Below are positions 1 through 8,324 of a DNA stretch of 62,594 nt, in pieces. Source of the DNA: Pseudomonadota bacterium (GTDB lineage: Bacteria > Pseudomonadota > Gammaproteobacteria > Burkholderiales > Burkholderiaceae_B); assembly GCA_023387815.1 (NCBI GenBank), contig JAEWHK010000007.1, positions 1 to 62,594 of the forward strand. The letters are read 5' to 3'. Position 1 is the first letter of the stretch. Every line of letters begins with the position of its first letter. A program made the position numbers and the translations under genes. Below the pieces are notes generated by a model. The model was not told where the DNA came from, did no database searches, and saw only the letters and a list, made by a program, of their open reading frames with translations.

Positions 1-768
1 AGTGAGTAAACAGCATCCCGTTGTCAGCGATACCAAGACCGAGAGCGTGGACCCGGCAACGTGAAAGAAAGGCCGGATACTGAAATAGCGATCATTCTCG
101 TCAATGCCCATGCGGATTGACACTGCCTTCGCGTCAGACAGCATATTGTCATGGCTCAGCATGACACCCTTGGGAAAGGATGTGGTGCCCGATGTATATT
201 GAATCAGCAGAATATCGTCAGGTTCAACATCGCCGCATTGTGTATAACACGCGTTAATATCCGCTGTGTTTACATTTGCAATAAGCTGATCAAAGTCCCT
301 TGCTCCGGCAGGCAGACTGCCAGTGTTAAACATCAATACCTGTTTCAATGCCGGCAATGCCGAGCCGGGCAAGCTTTGCGTCAATGCCGGTTCTACCTCG
401 GCGAGCAATGAGGCAAAGTCAATGCCCAGAAAGTTTTCTGTGCTGATCAATGTACTGATATCAGCCTGTTTCAGGCAGAAAGCCAGCTCTTCTTTTTTAA
501 ACCGTGTATTGACCGGTACGGTAACGGCACCGAGGCGCGCGCAGGCGAAAAAGGACTGCAGCCAGTGAACGCCGTTGCCGAGCATGACAGCCACATGATC
601 ACCCTTGCGAACGCCGGATTTGAATAATGCTGCAGCAGTGCGGTCGACTTTATCCGCAAGGGACTTCCACGTTTCGCGGCTTTCGGGATCGATAAACGCA
701 TCCCGGTCGCCATAAAGCGTGACGGTTTCAGCCAGCACTTCGCTCAGTATTTTGCGTCTGGGTAACAT
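1..768 (-). CDS. Acyl-CoA synthetase, ANL superfamily (N-terminal part, cut by window edge)
   Basis: The frame is open from an ATG at 768 to position 1 without a stop, giving 256 residues that begin MLPRRKILSEVLAETVTLYG. The AMP-binding P-loop motif reads YTSGTTSFPKGVMLSH at about residues 192-207, and the N-terminal part shows the usual ANL pattern (GVRKGDHVAVMLGN; ARLGAVTVPVNTRF). Family members activate a carboxylic acid with ATP and CoA through an acyl-adenylate; the C-terminal lid domain lies outside the window. The start overlaps the stop of the upstream crotonase gene as TGATG, so the two are translationally coupled. As last gene in view of the operon it probably activates the acid that the two crotonases and the CoA-transferase process. 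Substrate unknown. Confidence 0.88.
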   Translation of the reverse strand, partial: MLPRRKILSEVLAETVTLYGDRDAFIDPESRETWKSLADKVDRTAAALFKSGVRKGDHVAVMLGNGVHWLQSFFACARLGAVTVPVNTRFKKEELAFCLKQADISTLISTENFLGIDFASLLAEVEPALTQSLPGSALPALKQVLMFNTGSLPAGARDFDQLIANVNTADINACYTQCGDVEPDDILLIQYTSGTTSFPKGVMLSHDNMLSDAKAVSIRMGIDENDRYFSIRPFFHVAGSTLSVLVSLTTGCCLLT

Positions 769-1529
769 CAGTGTTTTTCCTTTGCATTGCCAAAGCTCGA
801 AATCGCAGATTTCCAGTCGCTGTGCCGCAGATTCTTTTCAATCGCCAGTAATTCAATTGCCATTGCGCCCTCCCGGCTCGTTTCGACACCGGCATTGATG
901 GACTGTTTGGTCAGTTTCACGGTCAGCGGCCTGGCCTCTGCAATTTTTCCTGCCATTTCCATCAGCAGCGCTTCAATATCATCTTTCGGGACAATACGAT
1001 TGATCAGCCCAAATTCGCGTGCTTCCTGCGCATCAAACACACGCCCACTGAACAGCAGTTCCTTGGCAATGCGGATGCCTGCAATACGACTGATACGCTG
1101 TGTAGCGCCCACTGTCCCCCAGCTCACTTCCGGATAGCGAAAGGTTGCCTCAGGTGTAGACCAGGCAAAATCACAAGCGGCAATAATTTCACAGCCCGAG
1201 CCGAAAGCCGGTCCATGCACAAGTGCAATGGCCGGCCGCGTCAGCTTTTCAACGGCGTCATAAGCAGCAAACCCTGCAACACGCCTTGCTGTCATATCTG
1301 ACAGACTCATATCCTTGCGTTCCTTCAAATCCGCACCCGCGCAGAATGCCGGCCCGGCCCCGCGAAATATCACAACGCGAATATCCTCTTCCTGCTCTAT
1401 CTGCTCGGTGACCTGCACCAGTTCTGCGCACATTTTCACATTCAGGGCGTTTCGGCTATCCGGGCGATTGAGCAGCACGGTGGCAACTCCGTTCTTCGCA
1501 ACCGTCAAATCAATGGTTTCATATGACAT
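768..1529 (-). CDS. Enoyl-CoA hydratase/isomerase (crotonase family)
   Basis: A 253-residue crotonase. The oxyanion-hole segment is FCAGADLKERKD, and both acidic residues of true enoyl-CoA hydratases appear to be kept: one Glu in GSGCEI and one in FRYPEVSWG, followed by the usual ATQRISRIAG helix. It therefore probably hydrates a 2-enoyl-CoA to a 3-hydroxyacyl-CoA in the cytoplasm. An AGGAT element lies upstream of the ATG. It starts 11 bases after the Bug gene and overlaps the acyl-CoA synthetase by one base, so it belongs to the same operon. It differs from the second crotonase at 3853-4578, which lacks the first Glu. The exact substrate cannot be read from sequence. Confidence 0.9.
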   Translation of the reverse strand: MSYETIDLTVAKNGVATVLLNRPDSRNALNVKMCAELVQVTEQIEQEEDIRVVIFRGAGPAFCAGADLKERKDMSLSDMTARRVAGFAAYDAVEKLTRPAIALVHGPAFGSGCEIIAACDFAWSTPEATFRYPEVSWGTVGATQRISRIAGIRIAKELLFSGRVFDAQEAREFGLINRIVPKDDIEALLMEMAGKIAEARPLTVKLTKQSINAGVETSREGAMAIELLAIEKNLRHSDWKSAISSFGNAKEKH

Positions 1530-1540
1530 CTGTGGTGATC

Positions 1541-2527
1541 CTATTTACTGGTAATATTCGCGGCTTCGAGCAGCTTCTGGATTCTCGACTGATCCTGTTT
1601 GACAAACTCTGTTGTCGCCTGAGTATCCATCAGAAACGGCTCAGCGCCCTGCTTGTCGTACATTTTGACGGTTTCAGGATTCTCGGTCACTTTTTTGAGC
1701 GCAGCATAAAGCGTATCAACAATCTCTTTCGGCGTGTTTGCGGGAACAGCCATGCTGTACCAGCTTGATCCTTTGAAACCTTCATAACCCAGTTCTTCCA
1801 TGGTGGGAACATCGGGAAGTGCCGGTGAGCGCTTGCTCGCGGCAATGGCTATTGCATGCAGCTTGCCATCCTTGATGAAGGGCAACACTGCCGGCAGATT
1901 CAGAAAACCCACTTTCACCAGGCCACTGGCAAGATCGGTTGATGCGGGTGCCGCGCCCTTATAAGGAATGTGCAGCAGCTTTGCCTGAGTTTTCTGTTTG
2001 AAATTTTCACCGGTCAGATGCGGCGAACTGCCGTTACCTGCAGATGCGTAGCTGTATTTTTCCGGATTCTTCTGGCTGTCCTCCACCAGCTCCTTCACTG
2101 ATTTAATACCGCTATCAGCGGCAACGGTAAGTACATTTGGAATATTGCCAACCATACCAACGAAGGTAAAATCCTTGATCCCGTCATATGGGACCTTTTG
2201 CATCAGCGGCGTCACGATATGCGCCGCAGCTGTCCCAAACAGAACGGTATAACCATCAGGTTTGGAACGCGCCACATACTCAGCCCCAATACTGGCTCCG
2301 CCACCCGGCTTGCTTTGAATCACAATTGACTGCCCCAGTTCCTCGCTCATCTGCTTGACGACAATCCGGGCAAGAATATCGGCAGGCCCGCCGGCTGCGT
2401 ACGGATTAATGAAAGTGATGGGCTTGCTAGGATAATCCGCAGCATGTGCTGTCTGTGCAGCACCCGCGACCAGCAGCATCACACCTGCAGCGATGAAGCG
2501 ATTCCATTTGCTATATTTTTCTGACAT
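1541..2527 (-). CDS. Bug-type tripartite tricarboxylate receptor (TctC family)
   Basis: A 328-residue periplasmic binding protein. The ATG at 2527 was preferred over an upstream in-frame start at 2677 because AAGGAGA precedes it by about seven bases and a Sec signal peptide follows directly (FIAAGVMLLVAGAAQTAHA). The mature protein starts with the Bug motif DYPSKPITFINPYAAGGPAD, and the family segments for carboxylate binding and the hinge are present (GNGSSPHLTGENF; HIPYKGAAPASTDL). Bug proteins bind organic acids or related metabolites and can feed TctAB permeases; no TctAB gene lies in this window. It sits between the CoA-transferase and a crotonase, which suggests that it binds the substrate of this operon. 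Confidence 0.93.
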   Translation of the reverse strand: MSEKYSKWNRFIAAGVMLLVAGAAQTAHAADYPSKPITFINPYAAGGPADILARIVVKQMSEELGQSIVIQSKPGGGASIGAEYVARSKPDGYTVLFGTAAAHIVTPLMQKVPYDGIKDFTFVGMVGNIPNVLTVAADSGIKSVKELVEDSQKNPEKYSYASAGNGSSPHLTGENFKQKTQAKLLHIPYKGAAPASTDLASGLVKVGFLNLPAVLPFIKDGKLHAIAIAASKRSPALPDVPTMEELGYEGFKGSSWYSMAVPANTPKEIVDTLYAALKKVTENPETVKMYDKQGAEPFLMDTQATTEFVKQDQSRIQKLLEAANITSK

Positions 2528-2645
2528 GATCGTCTCCTTTTTTGCTGATGCCTGCATCAGCCTGATGTGTACTGATCTGCAATTGCAGTTGGCATTGTGA
2601 TCAGCGTTGATGTTATGTTGCGTGGCTTGTCGAGTTAGCTTGTGC

Positions 2646-3842
2646 TCAAATGACGCCAAGCTGTGCCAACCCTTCAATCTGCCCGTCAGTCAGACCGAGC
2701 TTTTCCTTCAACACTTTTTCCGTGTGTTCACCCAGCAGCGGTGGCCTGCCCATCGCAGGATCGTCATAGCCGGTGAACTTGAAAGGAACCGCAATTCCTT
2801 TGAAGTCTCCCACCTGCGGATGCGGAAAATGCTTCACCAGTTCGCGACTGATGACCTGCGGGTCCTGGAAAATTTCATCGACCGACAGAATGGGTCCGGC
2901 AGGCACGCCAGCCTGGTCACAGCGTGCACACAAGGTCTCGCGATTAAGTTTGGCTATTGCCTGCTGTAAACCCTTCATCACTTCATCACGGCGACGAACC
3001 CGTTCGGCGTTTTTCGCGAGCTTTTCGTCGTTTGCCCATGCGGTCAGATCCAATAGTTCACATAGCGGCTTCCAGTGCTGATCGCTGCCTGTTATCTGAA
3101 CCCACTTGCCATCCGCACATTCAAACGCGGCCGATGGCACACGCCCGGGGTGTTCCGTACCCAGTCTGGCTGGCACCTCGCCCAGCGTGAAATAGCGGGC
3201 TGCCGCAAGGGAAAGCAGTCCAACCTGCCCATCGAACATGGAAAAATCCACATGACAACCGTGATTGGTTCTGCTTTTTCCATAAAGGCTGGTCAGTATC
3301 GCGATCACAATCCAGAGCCCCGAAGTGAGATCCGCAACCGGCAGTCCGGGCTTGACCGGCCCGCCCCCACGTTCACCAGTCAGGCTCATGATGCCGCCCA
3401 TGGCCTGAAAGACTGTGTCATAACCCTTGCGCTTCGCATAAGGCCCCGTCATGCCAAACCCGGTGCAGGACACATAAACAATATCCGGATTGTGCTTGCA
3501 GATATCTTCGTAATGAAGTCCGTATTTTTCAAGCGTGCCTACCGGGAAATTCTCCAGAAAAACATCGGCATCCTCAGCCAGTTTCCTGATAATGTTCTGA
3601 CCCTCAGTTGAGCGCAGATTGACCGTAATGGATTCCTTGCTGCGATTGAATGCAAAGAAATAGGCGGACTCACTGCCATTCTCGCCGTTCACACGCGGCT
3701 CGAAATGACGTGTTTCATCGCCGGTCTCGGGCTGCTCGACCTTGATGACCTGAGCTCCCATTTCGGCCAGAATCATGGATGCAAAGGGGCAGGCAAGCAC
3801 CCGTGACAAATCCAGAATCTTCAATCCTTCCAATGGTTTCAT
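2646..3842 (-). CDS. Class III CoA-transferase (CaiB/BaiF family)
   Basis: A 398-residue protein of normal family length. It starts with the CaiB signature LEGLKILDLSRVLACPFAS and contains GAQVIKVEQPETGDETRHF, the substrate-binding segment YDTVFQAMGGIMSLTGERGG, and the probable catalytic Asp in LPVADLTSGLW, which forms the acyl-CoA anhydride in this family. It moves CoA between an acyl-CoA donor and a free carboxylate. GAAGG seven bases before the ATG supports the start. It follows the second crotonase by ten bases. This operon thus has two ways to make a CoA thioester, this transferase and the downstream synthetase. Donor and acceptor unknown; formyl-CoA, carnitine and succinyl-CoA transferases are family relatives. 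Confidence 0.92.
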   Translation of the reverse strand: MKPLEGLKILDLSRVLACPFASMILAEMGAQVIKVEQPETGDETRHFEPRVNGENGSESAYFFAFNRSKESITVNLRSTEGQNIIRKLAEDADVFLENFPVGTLEKYGLHYEDICKHNPDIVYVSCTGFGMTGPYAKRKGYDTVFQAMGGIMSLTGERGGGPVKPGLPVADLTSGLWIVIAILTSLYGKSRTNHGCHVDFSMFDGQVGLLSLAAARYFTLGEVPARLGTEHPGRVPSAAFECADGKWVQITGSDQHWKPLCELLDLTAWANDEKLAKNAERVRRRDEVMKGLQQAIAKLNRETLCARCDQAGVPAGPILSVDEIFQDPQVISRELVKHFPHPQVGDFKGIAVPFKFTGYDDPAMGRPPLLGEHTEKVLKEKLGLTDGQIEGLAQLGVI

Positions 3843-3852
3843 CGCTTTGCCT

Positions 3853-4578
3853 TCACCCTTTTCTGAAGCCGCGCATCATCACGTTGGCATCGCGTCCCAC
3901 CGCCAGCGCTTCCTCCAGCGACAAATCGGCAGCACGATAGAACGTGCGCTTGGTGGTCGCCATGGCGACCGGACTCCAGCCCGCGAGTTTGCTTGCATAA
4001 GCCCGGGCTTCCTGCATGACCTGCTCTGCCGGACAGACTTTATTGACCAGACCGAGTTCATATGCTCGTTCGCCACTCACCGGATCGGCCATGGCAACCA
4101 GTTCAAAGGCCTTCTTCTGTCCCAGCTGTCGAACCAGATTGGCAAGAACCACTGCGGCTACAATACCGTGCCTGAGTTCCGGATAGCCGAAGCGCGCGTC
4201 ATCTGCCATGACCACCAGATCGCAGGCCAGTGCCAGCCCCGCTCCACCACCCAGCGCATTGCCGTGCACAGCCGCAATAATCGGTTTTGCAATTTTCGAG
4301 AATGCCAAATGCAATGAAGTTGTCAGATCGGCGCGATCCAGTACCTGATCGGTCGCATCCGGCGTCAGACTGCTGAACTCGCTCGTATCTGCGCCAGCAC
4401 AAAAGGATTTGCCGTTACCATGCAGGATGATGCTGCGAACCTGCGGGTCGCGCTGCCCCATGGCAAGCGCGTCTACCAATGCCTGCGTCAGCTCCGTGTT
4501 CAGCGCATTATGTTTCTCGGGCCGATTAAGGCTGATCGTCATTACGTTTTCGGATATGTCAGTTGTCAAAACAGCCAT
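3853..4578 (-). CDS. Crotonase-family protein lacking the first catalytic Glu
   Basis: A 241-residue crotonase with the oxyanion-hole motif FCAGADTSEF and the segment ALGGGAGLALACD. In enoyl-CoA hydratases the equivalent of GGGAGL usually reads GGGCEL, with the Glu one of the two catalytic acids; here it is Gly. The second acid is kept in YPELRHGI. One-Glu crotonases are often isomerases, dehalogenases or C-C bond-acting enzymes rather than hydratases, so its chemistry probably differs from that of the 768-1529 protein. A GGAAGG ribosome-binding site precedes the ATG. The gene stands second in the operon, 50 bases after the nitronate monooxygenase-like gene. Confidence 0.88.
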   Translation of the reverse strand: MAVLTTDISENVMTISLNRPEKHNALNTELTQALVDALAMGQRDPQVRSIILHGNGKSFCAGADTSEFSSLTPDATDQVLDRADLTTSLHLAFSKIAKPIIAAVHGNALGGGAGLALACDLVVMADDARFGYPELRHGIVAAVVLANLVRQLGQKKAFELVAMADPVSGERAYELGLVNKVCPAEQVMQEARAYASKLAGWSPVAMATTKRTFYRAADLSLEEALAVGRDANVMMRGFRKG

Positions 4579-4628
4579 GAATGTCTACCTTCCTTTTCAG
4601 TTTTGAATGTGGTGCACGCGTTTTAAAT

Positions 4629-5591
4629 TTAAATGTCGCACACGTTCCAGATTTCCTGCAGTGAGCGCCGGGCTTCTTCCAGCTCCTGTACCAGCTGTCG
4701 CATCACCTGGCTAACGGGCTGGATCTGGTCGACCAGGCCAACAGACTGGCCGAGTTCGACCTTGCCCCACGCCACATCGCCATCCAGTGCTGCCTGCTTC
4801 AGCGTGCTCTTGCGAAACTCGGCTTCGTACTCGGCTTTATCGGTCACAGTCGCATCAATCTCGTCCATATGCGCCGCAAAGCGATTGCGCAGCATCCTGA
4901 CCGGCAGCCCCTTACGACCTACCAAGCTGGTGCCGTCCACAGGCGTAGCCACCGCCGCCGCTTTATAAGCCTCGTGCACGTTCGCCTCTTCTGTCATCAG
5001 AAGCCGTGTACCCAACTGCACGGCATCCGCGCCCAGCGCCAGCATCGCGGCAACACCATAGCCGTCTGCCACACCGCCACCGCCGATAATGGGCAAGTTG
5101 AAATCCCGGGCTGCCTTGCGCACCATGATCAGAGAACTCACACCGCTGACAGGAGGATGTCCGCCCGCTTCCGTGCCCACGACGGCAAGCGCGTCGACTC
5201 CCGCATCGGCCGCCTTTTGCGCATGTTCCAGGGTGGAAACAACATGGACCCAGCGGGTACCAATTTCCTGAAAGCGCGCAAGATGGGCTTTGGGCCCGCC
5301 CTGAGACGCAAAGATGACGGGCACGCGAAATTCGTAAGCCATGTCCAGAAAGTTCTGGGCGCCCGGCCGATAAAGGGGGATGTTCACTCCAAAGGGTTTA
5401 TCGGTTGTGGCGCGAACTTCCTGCAATACGCGACGAAAATCGTCTTCATACATCGGACCGGCAGCGATAACGCCCAGGCCACCGGCATTGGACACAGCAG
5501 CAGGCAAAGCAGCGCACGAAGACGCCCAGCTCATGCCGGCCTGAATAATGGGATATTCGATGTTCAACATCCTGGTGATACGGGTTTTCAT
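4629..5591 (-). CDS. Nitronate monooxygenase / enoyl reductase-like flavoprotein (2-nitropropane dioxygenase family)
   Basis: A 320-residue FMN-dependent TIM-barrel protein. Family motifs: the N-terminal YPIIQAGMSWASSCAALPAA, the segment GTEAGGHPP that holds the active-site His in many members, and the phosphate-binding region GGGGVADGYGVAAMLALGAD followed by VQLGTRLL. The family includes nitronate monooxygenases and FabK-type enoyl reductases; members in CoA catabolic operons often have neither role proven. It is the first gene of the operon and is divergent from the MarR gene at 5805, so the shared 213-base region between them probably carries the promoter and operators. Its presence may point to a nitro or unsaturated substrate. 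Confidence 0.85.
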   Translation of the reverse strand: MKTRITRMLNIEYPIIQAGMSWASSCAALPAAVSNAGGLGVIAAGPMYEDDFRRVLQEVRATTDKPFGVNIPLYRPGAQNFLDMAYEFRVPVIFASQGGPKAHLARFQEIGTRWVHVVSTLEHAQKAADAGVDALAVVGTEAGGHPPVSGVSSLIMVRKAARDFNLPIIGGGGVADGYGVAAMLALGADAVQLGTRLLMTEEANVHEAYKAAAVATPVDGTSLVGRKGLPVRMLRNRFAAHMDEIDATVTDKAEYEAEFRKSTLKQAALDGDVAWGKVELGQSVGLVDQIQPVSQVMRQLVQELEEARRSLQEIWNVCDI

Positions 5592-5715
5592 TTGAAATCT
5601 TTATTTGCTCTGGAATCACCTTCGGGCCAATCAATGAGCCGTTGAGGTGCGATGAGATCGCGGAGATTTGCAGGTTGACTGCCAGTAATCACAAAACATC
5701 ACGACCGAAATAAAC

Positions 5716-5734
5716 TAGTTGAAATTTTCAACTA
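5716..5734. promoter_or_regulatory. Perfect 19-base palindrome, probable MarR operator
   Basis: The sequence TAGTTGAAATTTTCAACTA is two perfect 9-base arms around one central T. It lies between the divergent MarR gene and the nitronate monooxygenase-led operon, in an AT-rich stretch. MarR regulators commonly bind palindromes of 16-20 bases with AT-rich arms in their own divergent promoters. A second, looser copy of the same half-site lies 38 bases away. The link to the MarR protein is inferred from position only. Confidence 0.65.
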
Positions 5735-5753
5735 TATTTCAATCGTAATTGAT

Positions 5754-5774
5754 ATAGTTTCTTTTTTCAACTAT
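5754..5774. promoter_or_regulatory. Second, imperfect copy of the MarR-type operator
   Basis: The 21-base stretch begins ATAGTT and ends TTCAACTAT, repeating the half-site TTTCAACTA of the palindrome at 5716-5734. The left arm is degenerate beyond ATAGTT. Its centre lies 39 bases from the centre of the first site, roughly four helical turns, which would place two dimers on the same face of the DNA. It also lies only 30 bases before the first possible MarR start codon, consistent with autorepression. Confidence 0.5.
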
Positions 5775-5804
5775 TTTTTATTGATTTTTTGAACAACATC
5801 CCGC

Positions 5805-6317
5805 ATGATTCCGCTTATCTTCAATAAAAACCATCGGTTACCCATGAAGCACCCCCAGAATATCAAGGAACTGTTTTCCTACCGCCTTAACCGCCTTGCA
5901 TTCCTGAGCAGTACGCTGGCGGAGTCCATCAATCAGGATATGTTCGGGCTGGACAAACAAGGTTGGCGATTCATCGGTTTGCTGGGCGCATTCCAGCCCA
6001 TGTCATTGAAGATGCTGGCCAAAGAGGCCAACATTGATAAAAGCCGCGCCAGCAAGGCAGTGGCCAGCCTGTCGGAACGCGGGCTTATCAAGCGAAAAGG
6101 AAGTGACAGCGACGGCCGCAGCATCGAACTATCGCTGTCAGAGGAAGGAGAAAAGCTCTACGCCACCGCTTTTCCCATCGCGCTGCGTAGAAATAATGAG
6201 ATTCTGGAAGTGCTCTCTGCAGATGAAAGAGCTCAGTTCGACCAGATCCTGGATAAATTGATTTTCAGGACAAAAATACTGATGGATAAGCATCCTGGCC
6301 GACAAAAGCGTAAATAG
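5805..6317 (+). CDS. MarR-family transcriptional regulator
   Basis: A 170-residue protein from the ATG at 5805; an alternative ATG at 5844 would remove 13 residues, and neither has a convincing ribosome-binding site. The winged helix covers about residues 64-125: recognition region LAKEANIDKSRASKAVASL, then the wing KRKGSDSDGRSIELSLSEEG with the conserved Asp-x-Arg. Helices before and after form the dimer interface. MarR proteins usually repress neighbouring catabolic genes and release DNA when an aromatic or CoA-linked ligand binds. It is divergent from the operon at 1-5591 with two candidate operators between, so it probably controls that operon and itself. Confidence 0.9.
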   Translation: MIPLIFNKNHRLPMKHPQNIKELFSYRLNRLAFLSSTLAESINQDMFGLDKQGWRFIGLLGAFQPMSLKMLAKEANIDKSRASKAVASLSERGLIKRKGSDSDGRSIELSLSEEGEKLYATAFPIALRRNNEILEVLSADERAQFDQILDKLIFRTKILMDKHPGRQKRK

Positions 6318-6339
6318 AATCTGTCATACAACCGGGCAT

Positions 6340-7326
6340 TTACTCAGGTACTGCCCCTGACATTTTGACAAGATCACCGTAACGTTTGATTTCGGATGTC
6401 ATGAAACTGGCGAAATCAGCAGCAGAATTTTCACCCTCTACCACCTGCGCGCCCATGTTTTCGAGCTGCTTGCGCGTTTCAGGATCTTTCAGTGCAGCAT
6501 TCACTGCCTGATTCAGCTTCAGAACCACGTCATCCGGCGTGCCTTTGGGCGCCACAATGCCATACCAGGCGGAGGCAATCATTCCCTTGACGCCGACTTC
6601 TTCAAACGTGGGCACATCAGGCAAAAGCGGAATGCGTTTTTTGGAGGCAATGGCAAGTGCTCTCAGATTGCCGCCTTTTACCTGCGCCATGGAACCGGTA
6701 TCAATCATAAAATCCAGGCGTTTACCCAGCAGATCGCTGACCGCAGGACCACTGCCTTTGTACGGCACATGAGTAAAGCGCGCTTCAGTCAAATGCTGCA
6801 GGAGCGACGTGGCCAGATGCTGTGAAGAGCCGACACCGGCAGAGCCGTAATTGAGTTCTTCGGGGTGTGCTTTGGCATAGTCGATCAGGTCGGTGGCAGT
6901 CTTGAATTTGGAGTCAGGCGGCACTTCAAGCACATTTGGAATATCGGCTACGAAGGCAACGGCAGAAAAATCTTTTTCGGCATCAAAGCCAAGACGTTTG
7001 TACAAATGAGGATTTGCTGCGTTGGTGGAACTGGTCGCAACCAAGAGTGAATAACCATCGGCCTTTTCACGCACAAAGCCAGATGTACCAATATTGCCAC
7101 CTGCGCCGGCTTTGTTTTCCACCACGACGGTCTGTCCAAGCTGCTCTGTCAGACCTTTTGCCAGAATCCGTCCCAGCACATCCGTTGCCCCGCCTGGCGC
7201 CCAGGGTACAACCAGCTTGATCGCATGATCAGGGAAATCAGCAGCGTGAGCGATATTGATGGCGCTCACTGAAAACGCTGCTGAAACCAGCAGTGCACAC
7301 ACCGCTTTTCTTTTTTCAAATGTCAT
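6340..7326 (-). CDS. Bug-type tripartite tricarboxylate receptor
   Basis: A 328-residue periplasmic binding protein. A TTG at 7332 is in frame, but AGGAGG lies seven bases before the ATG at 7326 and only one base before the TTG, so 7326 is the start. The signal peptide (VCALLVSAAFSVSAINIAHA) is followed by DFPDHAIKLVVPWAPGGATD, the Bug N-terminus. Other family segments: NKAGAGGNIGTSGF, GSAGVGSSQHLA, HVPYKGSGPAVSDLL. It is the last gene of the minus-strand group with LysR, another Bug gene and the AtuA-like pair, 33 bases after the LysR stop. It is converging with the MarR gene, with 22 bases between the stops. Ligand unknown. Confidence 0.93.
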   Translation of the reverse strand: MTFEKRKAVCALLVSAAFSVSAINIAHAADFPDHAIKLVVPWAPGGATDVLGRILAKGLTEQLGQTVVVENKAGAGGNIGTSGFVREKADGYSLLVATSSTNAANPHLYKRLGFDAEKDFSAVAFVADIPNVLEVPPDSKFKTATDLIDYAKAHPEELNYGSAGVGSSQHLATSLLQHLTEARFTHVPYKGSGPAVSDLLGKRLDFMIDTGSMAQVKGGNLRALAIASKKRIPLLPDVPTFEEVGVKGMIASAWYGIVAPKGTPDDVVLKLNQAVNAALKDPETRKQLENMGAQVVEGENSAADFASFMTSEIKRYGDLVKMSGAVPE

Positions 7327-7359
7327 AGTCAATCCTCCTGAGTTAATTATTCAAAGTTG

Positions 7360-8259
7360 TCATATTGCTGGATCTGAACTGGCAATCTGCGATTTCAGAT
7401 GTGCGATCAAAGCTTGCGCGGCGACCGTTGGGATCCTGTCGCGCGATTGAACCAGCGAGATCATGCGGTCGGGCAGTTCCAGTTCCAGCGGGATCACAGC
7501 GATCGAGGGTTTGTCATAGAGAAACAGCGAGAGACCCGGTACGATGGAAATGCCCATATTATTGGCGACCAGGCCGGCGACCGTAGACAGATTCGAGACC
7601 TCCATCTGCGTGATGAGTTTTTCAGGATAGAAAGACGCATCCAGATGCTGTCGAATACTGGTGGTTCGCACAAACTGAATAACGGGATGGGTGAGCATAT
7701 CCCGTTGACGCAATGATTTTTCTGATGCCAGGGGATGGTCAGTGGAACAGACCACATAGAACGAATCGGAACACAGGGGTTCGCAGACGAGTTCAGGAAG
7801 TGCCTCACCCACAAAGGTGACCGCAAAATCTGCCTTGCGCGCCTTGACCAGATTCAGACATTCGTCGGCAGTCACATCAATGAAAGAGACCGAAACGCCG
7901 GGATAATCGCGATTGAAATTTGCCACCGCCGGTATCAGACTGCCTACGGTCACTGATGGCAGCGCGGCAACGGTCACATGCCCGGCCCGCTTTGACACAT
8001 GCTGGCGCAACTCACTGACCGCATGTTCAAAGTCATCCAGCAGCTTGTCTGCGAAGGCTTCAAAAAGCTTTCCTTCCGGAGTCAGCGTCACATTGCGCGT
8101 ATTGCGTTCGAAAAGTCGCGCGCCTACCTGCTCTTCCAGATTCTGTATCAAAACACTGAGCGCGGGCTGCGTCAAATGGCAAAGGCTGGCCGCCCGGGTG
8201 AAGTTTTTCTGGGTGGCCAGCGCCTTGAAAGCTTTGAGCTGTTTGGTCGATAGGTTCAC
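7360..8259 (-). CDS. LysR-family transcriptional regulator
   Basis: A 299-residue LysR protein starting at a GTG at 8259; no strong ribosome-binding site is seen, but the first residues MNLSTKQLKAFKALATQKNF give the normal LysR N-terminus. The HTH covers about residues 18-40 (TRAASLCHLTQPALSVLIQN), followed by the linker helix EEQVGARLFERNTRNVTLTP and a periplasmic-binding-like effector domain (about 90-295). It lies inside a minus-strand gene row between two Bug genes rather than divergent from a target, which is less usual for LysR. It probably responds to the acid handled by the AtuA-like pair or its Bug proteins; this is inference from position. Confidence 0.92.
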   Translation of the reverse strand: MNLSTKQLKAFKALATQKNFTRAASLCHLTQPALSVLIQNLEEQVGARLFERNTRNVTLTPEGKLFEAFADKLLDDFEHAVSELRQHVSKRAGHVTVAALPSVTVGSLIPAVANFNRDYPGVSVSFIDVTADECLNLVKARKADFAVTFVGEALPELVCEPLCSDSFYVVCSTDHPLASEKSLRQRDMLTHPVIQFVRTTSIRQHLDASFYPEKLITQMEVSNLSTVAGLVANNMGISIVPGLSLFLYDKPSIAVIPLELELPDRMISLVQSRDRIPTVAAQALIAHLKSQIASSDPAI

Positions 8260-8324
8260 AAGTGTGTTATCAGTTCGAAAGTCGGATCGGGTGCAGAGCG
8301 AGCGTACTCGCCCTTCCCTTTCCG

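Noticed and set aside
1523..2677. The Bug frame extends upstream to 2677 with 50 extra residues
   Set aside because: The extension has no signal-peptide character and the ATG at 2527 has a good ribosome-binding site followed by a Sec signal.
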